DNA of 64,000 nucleotides. Source: Opitutales bacterium (GTDB taxonomy: Bacteria > Verrucomicrobiota > Verrucomicrobiia > Opitutales > Seribacteraceae). Both the position numbers and the translations under genes were made by a program. This document shows, one piece after another, positions 20,041 through 29,590 of the stretch (positions are counted from its first letter, which is position 1; each line of letters starts with the position of its first letter). The notes under the pieces are model-generated. The model did not search any database and was not told where the DNA came from. It was given only the letters and a program-made list of their open reading frames with translations. The stretch lies in contig JAOFOL010000005.1 in NCBI GenBank assembly GCA_028042835.1, forward strand, positions 1-64,000, read 5' to 3'.

Positions 20041-21285
20041 ATGAATAAAATTTTCCTACAAATAACTCTTCTTTCAATCATTACTCAATTACTCCAAGCA
20101 GGAGATTGGCCGAATTGGCGTGGGACGAATAGGGATGATGTATCTGATGAAAAAGGACTGCTTGAAACCTGGCCCACGGGCGGACCCAAAAAATTGTGGA
20201 TGGCACGAGATGGTGGTCTTGGGTATGCAGGCTTTTCCGTATCGAATGGAGCACTTTACACCATGGGTGCCTTTAAAGGTGTCGAGAAGCTTATTGCCTA
20301 CAGGTCGATTTCAAAATCTTCAGATAACAAAAAAGTCTGGGAGCTTGAAGTTGGACAGCTGCTAACAAATGGCTGGGGAGATGGACCTCGTGCAACCCCT
20401 ACTATTGCCAATGGTAAAGTCTACGCATTGGGCGGAAAAGGGAATTTAGTTTGTGCAGACGCTAGAAGTGGAAAATTATTATGGAATGTTCATATGGTCA
20501 AAGACTTAGGCGGGAAAGTACCGGGCTGGGGCTACACAGAATCTGTCTTAGTAGATGAAGGAAGAGTAATCTGTACCCCTGGAGGGAAAGGAGGGGCAAT
20601 CGCAGCATTGGACGCAATGACTGGTAAAACCCTCTGGCGTTCAAAAGGATTCACGGATCCTGCACAATACTCATCGCCCATCGTTATTTCTCACGGCGGA
20701 AAAAGACAATATGTACAATTGGTTATGAAAAAAGTGGTAGGTATCGATGCCAATTCAGGAAATTTAATCTGGTCGGCTGATTGGGCTGGCAAAGTTGCCG
20801 TGATCCCCACTCCCATCTACTCAAATGGACAGGTTTATATTTCTTCGGGCTATGGAATTGGATGTAAACTTGTGGAATTGACCTCCTCAGGAGCAAAGGA
20901 TGTTTATGACAATAAGATCATGAAAAACCATCATGGTGGAGTCATCAAAATCGGTGAACATGTTTATGGCTATTCCGACGGATATGGCTGGGTTTGCCAA
21001 AATTTCAAAACCGGAGAATTAGTATGGAATGAGAAAAAAGCCCTAGGTAAAGGTGCAATTGCCTATGCTGACGGTAGATTTTACTGCCTTGGAGAAGGAG
21101 ATGGAAGAGTCATATTAATCGAAGCCACCCCTAAAGGATGGCTCCCACAAGGAGAATTTACGATTACTCCTCAGACCGAGCAAAGAAACCCCAAGGGAAA
21201 AGTTTGGACCCACCCGGTTATCTCTAACGGTAAACTTTATTTAAGGGATCAAGAACTTATATTCTGCTACGATATAAGTAGTTAG
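20041..21285 (+). CDS. Secreted PQQ-like beta-propeller protein
   Basis: The 414-residue product has a signal peptide (about 1-20, cleaved near LLQAGDWPNWRG) followed by repeated PQQ-type blades. Examples are GKVYALGGKGNLVCADARSG, AIAALDAMTGKTLW and VVGIDANSGNLIWSADW. The DWPNWRG opening is typical of the propellers common in Planctomycetota and Verrucomicrobiota. Most of these are not PQQ enzymes, so this is more likely a periplasmic structural or scaffold protein. It stands alone: a terminator precedes it and it converges on sufT. Confidence 0.9.
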   Translation: MNKIFLQITLLSIITQLLQAGDWPNWRGTNRDDVSDEKGLLETWPTGGPKKLWMARDGGLGYAGFSVSNGALYTMGAFKGVEKLIAYRSISKSSDNKKVWELEVGQLLTNGWGDGPRATPTIANGKVYALGGKGNLVCADARSGKLLWNVHMVKDLGGKVPGWGYTESVLVDEGRVICTPGGKGGAIAALDAMTGKTLWRSKGFTDPAQYSSPIVISHGGKRQYVQLVMKKVVGIDANSGNLIWSADWAGKVAVIPTPIYSNGQVYISSGYGIGCKLVELTSSGAKDVYDNKIMKNHHGGVIKIGEHVYGYSDGYGWVCQNFKTGELVWNEKKALGKGAIAYADGRFYCLGEGDGRVILIEATPKGWLPQGEFTITPQTEQRNPKGKVWTHPVISNGKLYLRDQELIFCYDISS

Positions 21286-21302
21286 AGGAGAAGCCAGAGT
21301 CT

Positions 21303-21848
21303 TTACTCCAGTCCCAAAACCTTTTTTCCTTCTTCCGAAATCATACGCGGGTTCCATGCAGGTTCCCACACGATATCTACCTGGGCGGAATCCACTCTGG
21401 ATAGTTTTTCAATCCGAGTTTTGGCATCATCTGCTATTACTGGACCCATTCCACATCCTTGTGCAGTAAGAGTCATTTTAACAAATACCTGTTTGGCGGA
21501 TTCACCATCTTCAATGCGTAAATCATAGATCAAACCAAGATCAACAATATTGACCGGAATTTCAGGGTCGTAACAACCACGGAGTGCTTCCCAAACTTGA
21601 TCTTCATTAAAAGGACCATCAGATTGCGTTGAGTGCTCTGCGTTCAAAACATCATTTTTGATGTCCTCCCCAAGAGCGGATAGTTGGTCCTCCCCCACCC
21701 TGTACATGCCATTGGCATCACGAAGAGTGATTGAGTTCCCTAGAGACTGAGCAATGGTGAAGGATGCACCCTCAGCAAGAGTAACTTCATCTCCAGCCGG
21801 AATGATGGTCGCAATACAGTTTGATTGTAGAGTAATTTCTTTATTCAT
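21303..21848 (-). CDS. sufT: SufT-type Fe-S assembly protein (DUF59)
   Basis: This protein of 181 residues has a C-terminal MIP18/DUF59 domain (about 85-165). It shows YDPEIPVNIVDLGLIYDL and the single conserved Cys in LTAQGCGMGP. The N-terminal part with an IPAGDEVTL strand matches the SufT family, an accessory factor in Fe-S cluster maturation. Its ATG overlaps the stop of sppA as ATGA, so its translation is probably coupled to sppA. The cysteine desulfurase sufS is about 40 kb away, so the usual suf gene cluster is not here. Confidence 0.9.
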   Translation of the reverse strand: MNKEITLQSNCIATIIPAGDEVTLAEGASFTIAQSLGNSITLRDANGMYRVGEDQLSALGEDIKNDVLNAEHSTQSDGPFNEDQVWEALRGCYDPEIPVNIVDLGLIYDLRIEDGESAKQVFVKMTLTAQGCGMGPVIADDAKTRIEKLSRVDSAQVDIVWEPAWNPRMISEEGKKVLGLE

Positions 21849-23701
21849 AAATTAAATTCCCAAGTAGCAAAGCCAAACTGTGCGCGATACCAAGGTAAAA
21901 TTCCATACAGACCAAGAGGGTCGTTAAAGGAATCATGAAAAGGTTTAGCTTCTAAGAGCTTTTTCACAAGGGGATTCTCATTCTTACGGGAAAAAGAATT
22001 TGGTATATCAGATCGAACTTCTAAAAGCTCAGCAATGGCATCTGCAGGAGTCTCAACTTTTGGAAATTCTTCGATTTCGAAATCACCGCTAATATTCGCC
22101 AAATTTATTGCTTCCTCTAATGCCTGAGAAAGTCCGCCCAACTCATCAATCAAACCAACCTCTAATGCATCCTGACCCAGCCAAACTCTTCCCTCCGCAA
22201 CTTCTTCAACTTCTTTCTTAGATAAGTTTCGATTACCGCCCACAAGACCAAGGAATCGATCATAGGTTTGATTAACATATCCCTGAATCACTTTGATTTC
22301 CTCCTCGCTCTTGGGCCTTGCAACAGAAAATATATCGGAAGAAGCGTTCGTTTTCACAGTATCCCAGTTTAATCCATAATTTGCTCCGATTGATTTAATA
22401 TTGGGCAGAATACCGAAAACCCCAATCGAGCCGGTTATAGATTGCGGACCGGCATAGATTTTATCGCTTGCGGTGGCGATCCAATAGCCTCCGGATGCAG
22501 CCACAGAACCCATCGAGACAACCACTGGAATGCCACTGTCCCTCGCCCGTAAAAGTTCAAACAATATTGCTTCAGATCCGGACACACTACCTCCAGGAGA
22601 ATTCACTCTCAGAACGATTGCCTTATATTCTTCCTTCTTTTTTCGAATCTTGCGGATGCGACGGGCGATCTCATCACCCCCTACGTTTTGTCCATCATCC
22701 CCCCATCCATCAACAATCGTACCCTCGACATAAACCAGAGCAATTTTCTGGTCTTTCTCATCAACTTGCAAAGGATTAGGGCGAAGTCTTTGCATGTAGT
22801 CGCCTAATTCTACCTGAGCAAAAGTACTGGTTTCTTCATCTTCGGTTCCCAATTCAATCAATCGATCAATTACCCCACCAAAATCATCTACCCGATCAAC
22901 CAATCCTTCATCTAATGCTTCCTCTGGCTTCCAAAGATATTTCTGTGCTAAAGTATTATTTAAATCCTCCCATTTCATCCCTCGAGAAGTAGCGACTCCC
23001 CTCAAATAATGCTCCCATCTATGATCTAAAAGGTGCTGAATCTGAGAACGGTTATCTGAACTGAACTTATTATTGGTAAAAGGCTCGACCGCTCCCTTAT
23101 AGCGGCCCGTTCTAACAACTTGAACCCCAACCCCATATTTCTTCAAAGTATCTCCTAGAAAAAGCTGCTCGCTTGCTAATCCCTGTAAGATCATTGTGCC
23201 TGCTGGATCCATAATCAACTCATCACATAGTGAGTAAACTTGATAATCGATTTGCTGGGGACTGTGTAAATATCCTACAATTTTTTTCCCACTCTGCTTA
23301 AAACTTTGCAATGCTCGAATGAGTGACTGGATAGTCTCATAGCCACATCCATATCCGGATGGAGCAAACCCACCAATCATGAAAATTCCTTTCAGACTCT
23401 TATCTTTAGCGGCTGCACTCAACCCATCGAGCACTTCCTTTAAATGATAAGTTGGGATGGGTTTCTCATCTGCCAAAGCTTGGCGTGTAAGGTGCTCAAA
23501 AGTGATATTTGCTGGTCTATCGGTAAGGTTCATCGTCAAATCCAGTACCAAAAAACTATCTTTTTTAATGCTCTCATGATCTGGACTCAGAACGGATCCG
23601 GCAAAAAAAGAAAAAATGATTAGAGATAAGACGGCAAACAGGGCTGCCGATACAAAAAGAACGGCCATTCGTCTAAAGACATCTTTAAAAAAAGTTTTCA
23701 T
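21845..23701 (-). CDS. sppA: Signal peptide peptidase SppA, long form
   Basis: This is a membrane-bound serine protease that degrades cleaved signal peptides. An N-terminal membrane helix (about 10-35) is followed by two ClpP-like halves, giving the 67-kDa type of 618 residues. The catalytic Lys is visible as K202 in RTGRYKGAVEPF and the nucleophile as S403 in GSVAASGGYW. RVNSPGGSVSGSEAI and GPQSITGSIGVFG are further signatures. It is divergent from the gene at 23748 and overlaps sufT by 4 bases. Confidence 0.95.
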   Translation of the reverse strand: MKTFFKDVFRRMAVLFVSAALFAVLSLIIFSFFAGSVLSPDHESIKKDSFLVLDLTMNLTDRPANITFEHLTRQALADEKPIPTYHLKEVLDGLSAAAKDKSLKGIFMIGGFAPSGYGCGYETIQSLIRALQSFKQSGKKIVGYLHSPQQIDYQVYSLCDELIMDPAGTMILQGLASEQLFLGDTLKKYGVGVQVVRTGRYKGAVEPFTNNKFSSDNRSQIQHLLDHRWEHYLRGVATSRGMKWEDLNNTLAQKYLWKPEEALDEGLVDRVDDFGGVIDRLIELGTEDEETSTFAQVELGDYMQRLRPNPLQVDEKDQKIALVYVEGTIVDGWGDDGQNVGGDEIARRIRKIRKKKEEYKAIVLRVNSPGGSVSGSEAILFELLRARDSGIPVVVSMGSVAASGGYWIATASDKIYAGPQSITGSIGVFGILPNIKSIGANYGLNWDTVKTNASSDIFSVARPKSEEEIKVIQGYVNQTYDRFLGLVGGNRNLSKKEVEEVAEGRVWLGQDALEVGLIDELGGLSQALEEAINLANISGDFEIEEFPKVETPADAIAELLEVRSDIPNSFSRKNENPLVKKLLEAKPFHDSFNDPLGLYGILPWYRAQFGFATWEFNL

Positions 23702-23747
23702 CTGCTTCTAAAAAACAGACCTTTTTCATTGAGGTCGAAGAAAATCT

Positions 23748-25244
23748 TTGCCACCTGCGAAAAAGCCGACAAGTTTGCCTCTAATGAGCACAGAACAATT
23801 GGCAGTAGAAAGAAAAGCGCTTCGGATCAATCTAGATTCATCCAAATACGGTACATTTGCTGAAATTGGTGCCGGACAAGAAGTAGCTCGACACTTTTTT
23901 CAAGCGGGTGGTGCCGCAGGCACCGTAGCCAAAACAATGTCAGCCTATGACATGAAATTCAGCGATAAGATTTACGGAGAAGCGGGTCGCTATGTTTCAC
24001 GTAAAAGGTTGGTTCAGATGATGGCTCATGAATTTGGTTTGCTCCAAGAAAGATTATCCGACGACCGTGGACAAGACACACAGTTTTTTGCATTTTCAAA
24101 TACAGTTTCTGCATTAAATTTTCATAAAACTAATGAATGCCATGGATGGATGGGCATTAGGTTTCAGTTGGAACCAATGGGAGAAATGCATGACATTATT
24201 CTACATGTTAGAATGCTCGATCGTGAAAACCGTCTGCAACAGGAAGCAATCGGGATACTTGGAGTAAATTTAGTTTATGGTGCTTTTCATAATAACGGTG
24301 ATCCAGATCAATTTATTCAAAGCCTGGCAGATGGTATTGATATAGAAAGAATTGAACTTGATATGATTGAGTTCAATGGGCCTAAATTCGAAAAATTTGA
24401 TAACCGTATTTTATGCCTCAAACTCACCCAAGCAGGACTTACCGATGCCATCATGTTTGATACCGATGGACATGTCGTGCAATCTTCCGAAGTCCTTTAC
24501 AAAAAATCATGCTTGATAGAAAGAGGCAGCTTTAGACCTGTGACGAAAGTAAACTTGGATATGCTGGAAAATGCAAAAAAACAGTTTATCGAAAGAGATA
24601 AGGTCGATGAAAATGAATTAATGGTTTTTATGGAGCTGACCCTTGGCAGCCTTGCCAACGATGGCTCAATTGACTACGAAGATTTCATATCTAGAATTGA
24701 AGTTATCAATGCCTGCGGATACGGAGTATTGGTTTCAAATTATTTTGAATATTACAAATTAGCGTCATATCTGAGAAGAATTGTACAAAAGCCAATTGGA
24801 TTAGTCATGGGGCTCAACAACTTGGCTGACATTTTCAAACAGGAATATTATTCAAATTTAGAGGGAGGGATCCTCGAGGCATTCGGAGTGCTATTTAAAG
24901 ATAATATACGAATTTACACTTACCCGGTGGAACAGGAAACCTTCCAACGATACCGCGAACAGTTCAGGCGTGGAGATAATGTAAGTGTCAAGGAATCATC
25001 ATCTGGTTTAATCAATGTAGAAAACCTCCTTGTAGCTGATAATCTACGAAACCTTTATAAATATATTCGAGAGAATGGATTCCTTGAAACAATCAAGCAA
25101 TGTAACCGGGAAAATATGAAATTATTCTCACGCGATATTTTTGAAAGAATTTTAAAAAGGGAAAATGGTTGGAAAGAAAACTTACCCGAATCTGTAGCTG
25201 AAATGATCGAAAGCAAAAAGCTGTGGTTTAAATCCGAAAGTTAA
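23748..25244 (+). CDS. Conserved protein of unknown function
   Basis: The 498-residue product has no signal peptide or membrane segment. Its N-terminus (INLDSSKYGTFAEIGAGQEVARHFFQAGGAAGTVAKTMSA, read in two parts) is glycine-rich and strongly conserved-looking, and SGRYVSRKRL-type sequence follows. I recall near-identical N-termini in Bacteroidota proteins that databases label inconsistently, including as a nicotinate-nucleotide adenylyltransferase or a TonB receptor. Nothing in the sequence supports either label. The open frame begins at a TTG at 23748; the ATG at 23784, before STEQLAVERKALRINL, is a plausible alternative start. It stands alone, divergent from sppA. Confidence 0.88.
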   Translation: MPPAKKPTSLPLMSTEQLAVERKALRINLDSSKYGTFAEIGAGQEVARHFFQAGGAAGTVAKTMSAYDMKFSDKIYGEAGRYVSRKRLVQMMAHEFGLLQERLSDDRGQDTQFFAFSNTVSALNFHKTNECHGWMGIRFQLEPMGEMHDIILHVRMLDRENRLQQEAIGILGVNLVYGAFHNNGDPDQFIQSLADGIDIERIELDMIEFNGPKFEKFDNRILCLKLTQAGLTDAIMFDTDGHVVQSSEVLYKKSCLIERGSFRPVTKVNLDMLENAKKQFIERDKVDENELMVFMELTLGSLANDGSIDYEDFISRIEVINACGYGVLVSNYFEYYKLASYLRRIVQKPIGLVMGLNNLADIFKQEYYSNLEGGILEAFGVLFKDNIRIYTYPVEQETFQRYREQFRRGDNVSVKESSSGLINVENLLVADNLRNLYKYIRENGFLETIKQCNRENMKLFSRDIFERILKRENGWKENLPESVAEMIESKKLWFKSES

Positions 25245-25273
25245 TCTAAACAAGTTTTTCTTAAGAGTCCGGG

Positions 25274-26182
25274 TTAAAACTCAAAGTCAGCATAAACCAT
25301 ACGATGGTCTGAAGCGAGGAGGCATAAGTGAAAATCGCCAATTTTTGCAGTTCCCGGAATAAGTTTTTTGAATAATTTTGGTGAAGCCAGCAGGTAGTCA
25401 AAACGAGCGTAACTATCTTGTTTATCCCAATAATGAGTCCAAAAATGACCTTGCTTATCCTGGCACTGAATCATTTTTGATAATTCAGTATTGTTGACCT
25501 GTAAAAACCGTCTGATTGCTGCAGAATTTTTATGATCGTTAAAATCTCCAAGAACTAAATAATCAGGATATTTGTAAATTGGATATTTATTACGAATATA
25601 ATCCCTGATTGCCCGAGCTTCTCTTTCACGACGAATCGATGCCTCGGGATCATCTGGTCTCTCTGTCCACTTACTTTTCAAATGTAAATTAAAGAGACTC
25701 CATTTAGTTCCATTAGTTTCGAACTCCGCCTCAAGAATCCCGCGACTGGGTTCTCTTCGTCCTTCAAAATATTTAAAACTTAAATCTTCTTCTTGATTAA
25801 TGAGGGTGAAAGGAAGTTTGGATAAAAGCGCGAGGTGCCTCTCCTCCCCTTCTCCTAAACCAGGAATCCATGCTGAATACGAAAAGCGAACACCATCGGT
25901 TGAATTTAAATCTTTCCAGAGTTCATTAAGATAGTACGGCTCGCCCATTTCCTGAAGTGCAAGGATATCCGGATTTGCCTGATTAATAATCGATCGCAAA
26001 ATTCTTTTTTCCTTAGATGGTTTCGGGTAATCTTTCTTCCAATGACCAGAAACCATTCGATCCATAGTCAAATAATTTCTCACATTAAGTGATGCGACTC
26101 GAACGGTTTCGGCCTGCGATTCAGAGAACCGAAGCAGTCCGAACAGAAATATGAATGTAAGTATGAGCTTATCCACGACCAC
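25274..26182 (-). CDS. Secreted endonuclease/exonuclease/phosphatase-family protein
   Basis: The 302-residue product starts with a signal peptide (MVVDKLILTFIFLFGLLRFSES). The EEP fold is shown by SLNVRNY (metal-binding Asn), ILALQEMGEPYYL (metal-binding Glu), LFNLHLKSKW, YLVLGDFNDHKNS (catalytic Asp and Asn) and LLASDHRMVYADF at the end (Asp-His). This is an active-looking metal-dependent phosphoesterase. Its substrate could be nucleic acid, a phospholipid head group or an inositol phosphate. It begins with a GTG that overlaps the end of the SHD1-array gene by 14 bases, so the two are likely co-translated. Confidence 0.9.
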   Translation of the reverse strand: MVVDKLILTFIFLFGLLRFSESQAETVRVASLNVRNYLTMDRMVSGHWKKDYPKPSKEKRILRSIINQANPDILALQEMGEPYYLNELWKDLNSTDGVRFSYSAWIPGLGEGEERHLALLSKLPFTLINQEEDLSFKYFEGRREPSRGILEAEFETNGTKWSLFNLHLKSKWTERPDDPEASIRREREARAIRDYIRNKYPIYKYPDYLVLGDFNDHKNSAAIRRFLQVNNTELSKMIQCQDKQGHFWTHYWDKQDSYARFDYLLASPKLFKKLIPGTAKIGDFHLCLLASDHRMVYADFEF

Positions 26183-28052
26183 GAATTATATTAACATTAA
26201 GCCTTTTGTTCCTGGGGATTTCGTTTCTTTTCTTGAATTGCCCAGGTTCTTTTGATTGGCTTGCATTATAGCTATCCTCAGTTCGATGCCCAAGGTGAAT
26301 TGCTTGGAAGGGGTATATACCAGAATATCCCTTGCTCCATCTGAAAACCATGCCTGAAGTACTAGCTGGAGTTATTTTTATTTTGTGAGAGCCAAATGGT
26401 TTACCCATAAATTCAGCAGATTTAATCGGGTTCCAATCCGCACCAGCAAATTTTTTCATAATATCATCCCATTTTGTCATCATGGGGATTTTTGCCCTTT
26501 TCGATTCCATAGGATCGATGTAGAGGCAACCATCCCCGACCAAGGGCTCAATTTCATCAAGTTGCATATTAGTGACATCAGGAATGAAATTTGGAGAATA
26601 GAAGGCGATCGAAAAAATGGTGGGATGCTCTTCATTTCTGTCTTCATCTATTTTACCCCAGAAGCTTAAGCCACGATGATTAATTTGCATGGTATATTCA
26701 AAGGTGGCATTATTATCGAATGTACCTTTTATCGTTGTTTCCTCTCTATCCATAGAAACAGGGGGAGGTTCCTCAAATGAAGAGATCCTTCGGTGCTTCC
26801 ATTGACGGTTTCTTTCCCCGGGGTTCAAATAATAAATGGGCCGAAAATTCACGCTTAGTGGGTTCCTTTGGGCACGCTCACCTAATCCTTCCTCTCCTTT
26901 TTTCGCCTCATTCTTCAACCAAACATGAACCGTATATCCATTACGGTGAAGAGCCACATCATACATCGCACTTTCTAATACTGTATTATAATTTTTCCAT
27001 TTTCCCTCGGAGTAGTGGGTTAAGCTGCCCCCCTTAGTTTCTGCAATTCTCGGATCCAAGGGCATAAGCTGTGCTTTTAGGCGACGAATTCCTTCTGCAA
27101 GAGCTTGTGATTCAGCACTCAACCTCTCCCACCCAAGTTCGTAAGGTCGGTTGGGGTTACTTCTCATAAGTAGAGTAACTCCTTCATCTCCAGCATCAAT
27201 ATAAACGGCGTCAATTTCATTACCATCAGCACTTTCCCATTTATGGTAACGAGTAATGTCTGCCTCTTCGAGCTTAGGTACTTTCATTTTCATCCGCTTG
27301 CTTGCCTCTGCCTCTCGCATCTTCTTGCGAGCAGTTAGATCAGCATTCAATTTTTTCGCCAAATCTTGAGAAGACTTTTTAAATCGAGAGATGGGAACAG
27401 TAGCCTCTGACCTGCCTTGATTAACTAGCAGGTTAACATTATCTCCATCCATAGAGAGAAATTTAGCTTTTATCAGAGAGCCATTCGTAGCTTGCCAATT
27501 ATGCTCTTCATCTAATGCAACATCTTCTGTAACCACCGTGGGCATAATTTTTGGAGCCACCTTCTTTGGTGTCGTCGGTAAAGGTTCAGGTTTTTTAGTA
27601 GTCGGCACTGTTTTGGAAGCAGCCAGTTTATTGGCTAATGCCTGAGATGCTGGGGAAAGACTGTTCATTGGAAGAGGTACCATCTGACCATTCCATTCAA
27701 TAGTGACGGTACCGGCGAAAAGTCTGATAAAACGAGCTTGCAGTGTTCTTCCCTGTGCATCAGTCCATGGATAAATTCCTGAAGAATTACTAGCAGCAAC
27801 TGGAGTGGGTAACTTCAACGACTCAGTTGCCAATTTTTTGGCTAAGGCTTGGGTCTCAGGCGAAAGATTGGTAAGGGGGATCGGTACAATTTGACCATTC
27901 CATTTTATGGTAACTTTTCCTGAATCCAAACTAATGAAAGATGCCTGAAGCGTTCGCCCCTGGGTATCTGTCCATGGGTATAAAGTCTCGGTTTGGGCCT
28001 GTAGTAATAACCCCAACAGGAATAGGTAAGGAAGTAGGATCAGCTTTTTCAT
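26169..28052 (-). CDS. Secreted protein with an SHD1-like domain array
   Basis: The frame is open to 28100, but Met 28052 begins a signal peptide (MKKLILLPYLFLLGLLLQAQ), so I place the start there. Two near-identical SHD1-like units follow (YPWTDTQGRTLQASFI... and YPWTDAQGRTLQARFI...). Two more diverged ones come next (NWQATNGSLIKAKFLSMDG and KWESADGNEIDAVYIDAGD). A C-terminal part of about 300 residues is unrecognised. SHD1-like modules are widespread in secreted Planctomycetota/Verrucomicrobiota proteins and probably bind peptides or other proteins. The gene lies 32 bases after the glcD-like stop and overlaps the exonuclease-type gene, so all three form an operon. Confidence 0.88.
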   Translation of the reverse strand: MKKLILLPYLFLLGLLLQAQTETLYPWTDTQGRTLQASFISLDSGKVTIKWNGQIVPIPLTNLSPETQALAKKLATESLKLPTPVAASNSSGIYPWTDAQGRTLQARFIRLFAGTVTIEWNGQMVPLPMNSLSPASQALANKLAASKTVPTTKKPEPLPTTPKKVAPKIMPTVVTEDVALDEEHNWQATNGSLIKAKFLSMDGDNVNLLVNQGRSEATVPISRFKKSSQDLAKKLNADLTARKKMREAEASKRMKMKVPKLEEADITRYHKWESADGNEIDAVYIDAGDEGVTLLMRSNPNRPYELGWERLSAESQALAEGIRRLKAQLMPLDPRIAETKGGSLTHYSEGKWKNYNTVLESAMYDVALHRNGYTVHVWLKNEAKKGEEGLGERAQRNPLSVNFRPIYYLNPGERNRQWKHRRISSFEEPPPVSMDREETTIKGTFDNNATFEYTMQINHRGLSFWGKIDEDRNEEHPTIFSIAFYSPNFIPDVTNMQLDEIEPLVGDGCLYIDPMESKRAKIPMMTKWDDIMKKFAGADWNPIKSAEFMGKPFGSHKIKITPASTSGMVFRWSKGYSGIYPFQAIHLGHRTEDSYNASQSKEPGQFKKRNEIPRNKRLNVNIIRGRG

Positions 28053-28084
28053 ATTTTGGGCATTTGTGAGTTTATAATTTTCAT

Positions 28085-29536
28085 TCATTTGTGTTCCCAA
28101 GAGAGAACCACATTTTCTTTTTTTTGGTCCCAGGGTTTAAACACATCAAAAATTTTACCTGGATTCAAGATTCCTTTTGGATCGAGCGTATTCTTAATCG
28201 CTTTCATCGTGTTCCATTCAGCATCATTAAATTGATTTCTCACAAAAGGAGTTTTCGCCAAACCTACCCCATGCTCGCCACTAATCGCACCATCTAAGGA
28301 AATCACTTTATCCATCAATCGATGCAAGGCAGTGACGGCTGTATCAGTCTCCAGGGGATCCTCCTCATTGTACATAAAGTTCACATGCAGGTTTCCATCT
28401 CCGCAATGGCCGAAAACTCCTATTTTCAGCTTAAATTCTTCCCTGAGTTCATTTACGAAATTAACTAATTCAACCTGACGATTCAGGGGTATGACAATAT
28501 CTTCATTGAGTTTAGTGTTAGCCAGCTTCTTCATTGCTGAAGATCCTTGTCTTCTAACTTCCCATAATTCCTCGGCTTCGGATTCTTCGAGAGCGGTACG
28601 AAAATCAATTGAACTGTTTCTTAGCCAGGCAGAAACCATTTCCTGTTCTTTTTTCAGAACTTCTGGAGCCCCATCCAATTCGATTAACAACATGGGTCTT
28701 GGGGCAATCCCGGTGAATACTTCTTTTTCCACATATTTTTGGAGACAGTCAATCGTCCATCGATCCATATATTCAATAATAGATGGACGAATACCCATTT
28801 TACAAAGAGCAAGCGGTGCTCCCAAAGCAGATTTATCATCCTCAAACGCAGCCAAAAAAGTTATTCGACTTTCTGTGGCCAAGATAAGACGTAGAGTAAT
28901 TTCTGTAATAACTCCCAAAGTCCCTTCACTACCAATCCATAAATCACGCAAATTATAGCCCGTAGCAAATTTTCGAGTAGCTCTTCCCCATTTAACAAAC
29001 TCTCCAGTCGGTAGATATCCAGAAAGTGAAAGTACATAATCTCTGGTGACTCCATATTTCACACAGCGCAGACCTCCTGCGTTGCATGCTACATTGCCAC
29101 CGAGAGTAGAGAATTTTTTCGAAGATGGATCTGGTGGGTAGAAGAGTCCAAGTTGATCCGCTTGCTCCTGAAGTTCACCAACAACCGCGCCAGGACCACA
29201 AATTGCCAACATATTAGGCTGGTCAATTGAGATCGAATTCAACCCAGAGAGATCTAAGACCCATCCACCTTGAAACGGAGTAGCTCCACCTGTCAGGCTG
29301 GAACCTGCCCCTCGACAAGTAACAGGTATACTGTACTCATTAGCTATCTTGAGTACTGCACTTACATCTTCAGACCGTTCAATTTTTATTAATGCTTCTG
29401 GAGATCCCGCGATCTTCAACCCGTCGTAAGCAACTGGATACAGTTGGTCTCTATCAGTCTCAACAGATTCGCCAAGTGCTTCTCTCAGCATGCGTAAAGC
29501 AATGACTGAAACTCTTTCGGGTGGTATTGTCTTCAA
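28085..29536 (-). CDS. glcD: FAD-linked oxidase, GlcD/D-lactate dehydrogenase type
   Basis: The 483-residue flavoprotein oxidises a 2-hydroxy acid such as glycolate or D-lactate. The FAD-binding (PP-loop) domain shows VTCRGAGSSLTGGATPF and FSTLGGNVACNAGGLRCVKYG. The C-terminal cap has HCGDGNLHVNF and SGEHGVGLAKTPF, the conserved His and Glu/His motifs. The partner subunits GlcE and GlcF are not beside it, so it may work as a single-subunit enzyme. The substrate cannot be fixed from sequence. It starts the minus-strand operon that ends at 25274. Confidence 0.9.
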   Translation of the reverse strand: MKTIPPERVSVIALRMLREALGESVETDRDQLYPVAYDGLKIAGSPEALIKIERSEDVSAVLKIANEYSIPVTCRGAGSSLTGGATPFQGGWVLDLSGLNSISIDQPNMLAICGPGAVVGELQEQADQLGLFYPPDPSSKKFSTLGGNVACNAGGLRCVKYGVTRDYVLSLSGYLPTGEFVKWGRATRKFATGYNLRDLWIGSEGTLGVITEITLRLILATESRITFLAAFEDDKSALGAPLALCKMGIRPSIIEYMDRWTIDCLQKYVEKEVFTGIAPRPMLLIELDGAPEVLKKEQEMVSAWLRNSSIDFRTALEESEAEELWEVRRQGSSAMKKLANTKLNEDIVIPLNRQVELVNFVNELREEFKLKIGVFGHCGDGNLHVNFMYNEEDPLETDTAVTALHRLMDKVISLDGAISGEHGVGLAKTPFVRNQFNDAEWNTMKAIKNTLDPKGILNPGKIFDVFKPWDQKKENVVLSWEHK

Positions 29537-29590
29537 AGGTTAAATTAAAAGCTAAACTGTAATTCTATTAGCCATTCTTAACAATGACAA

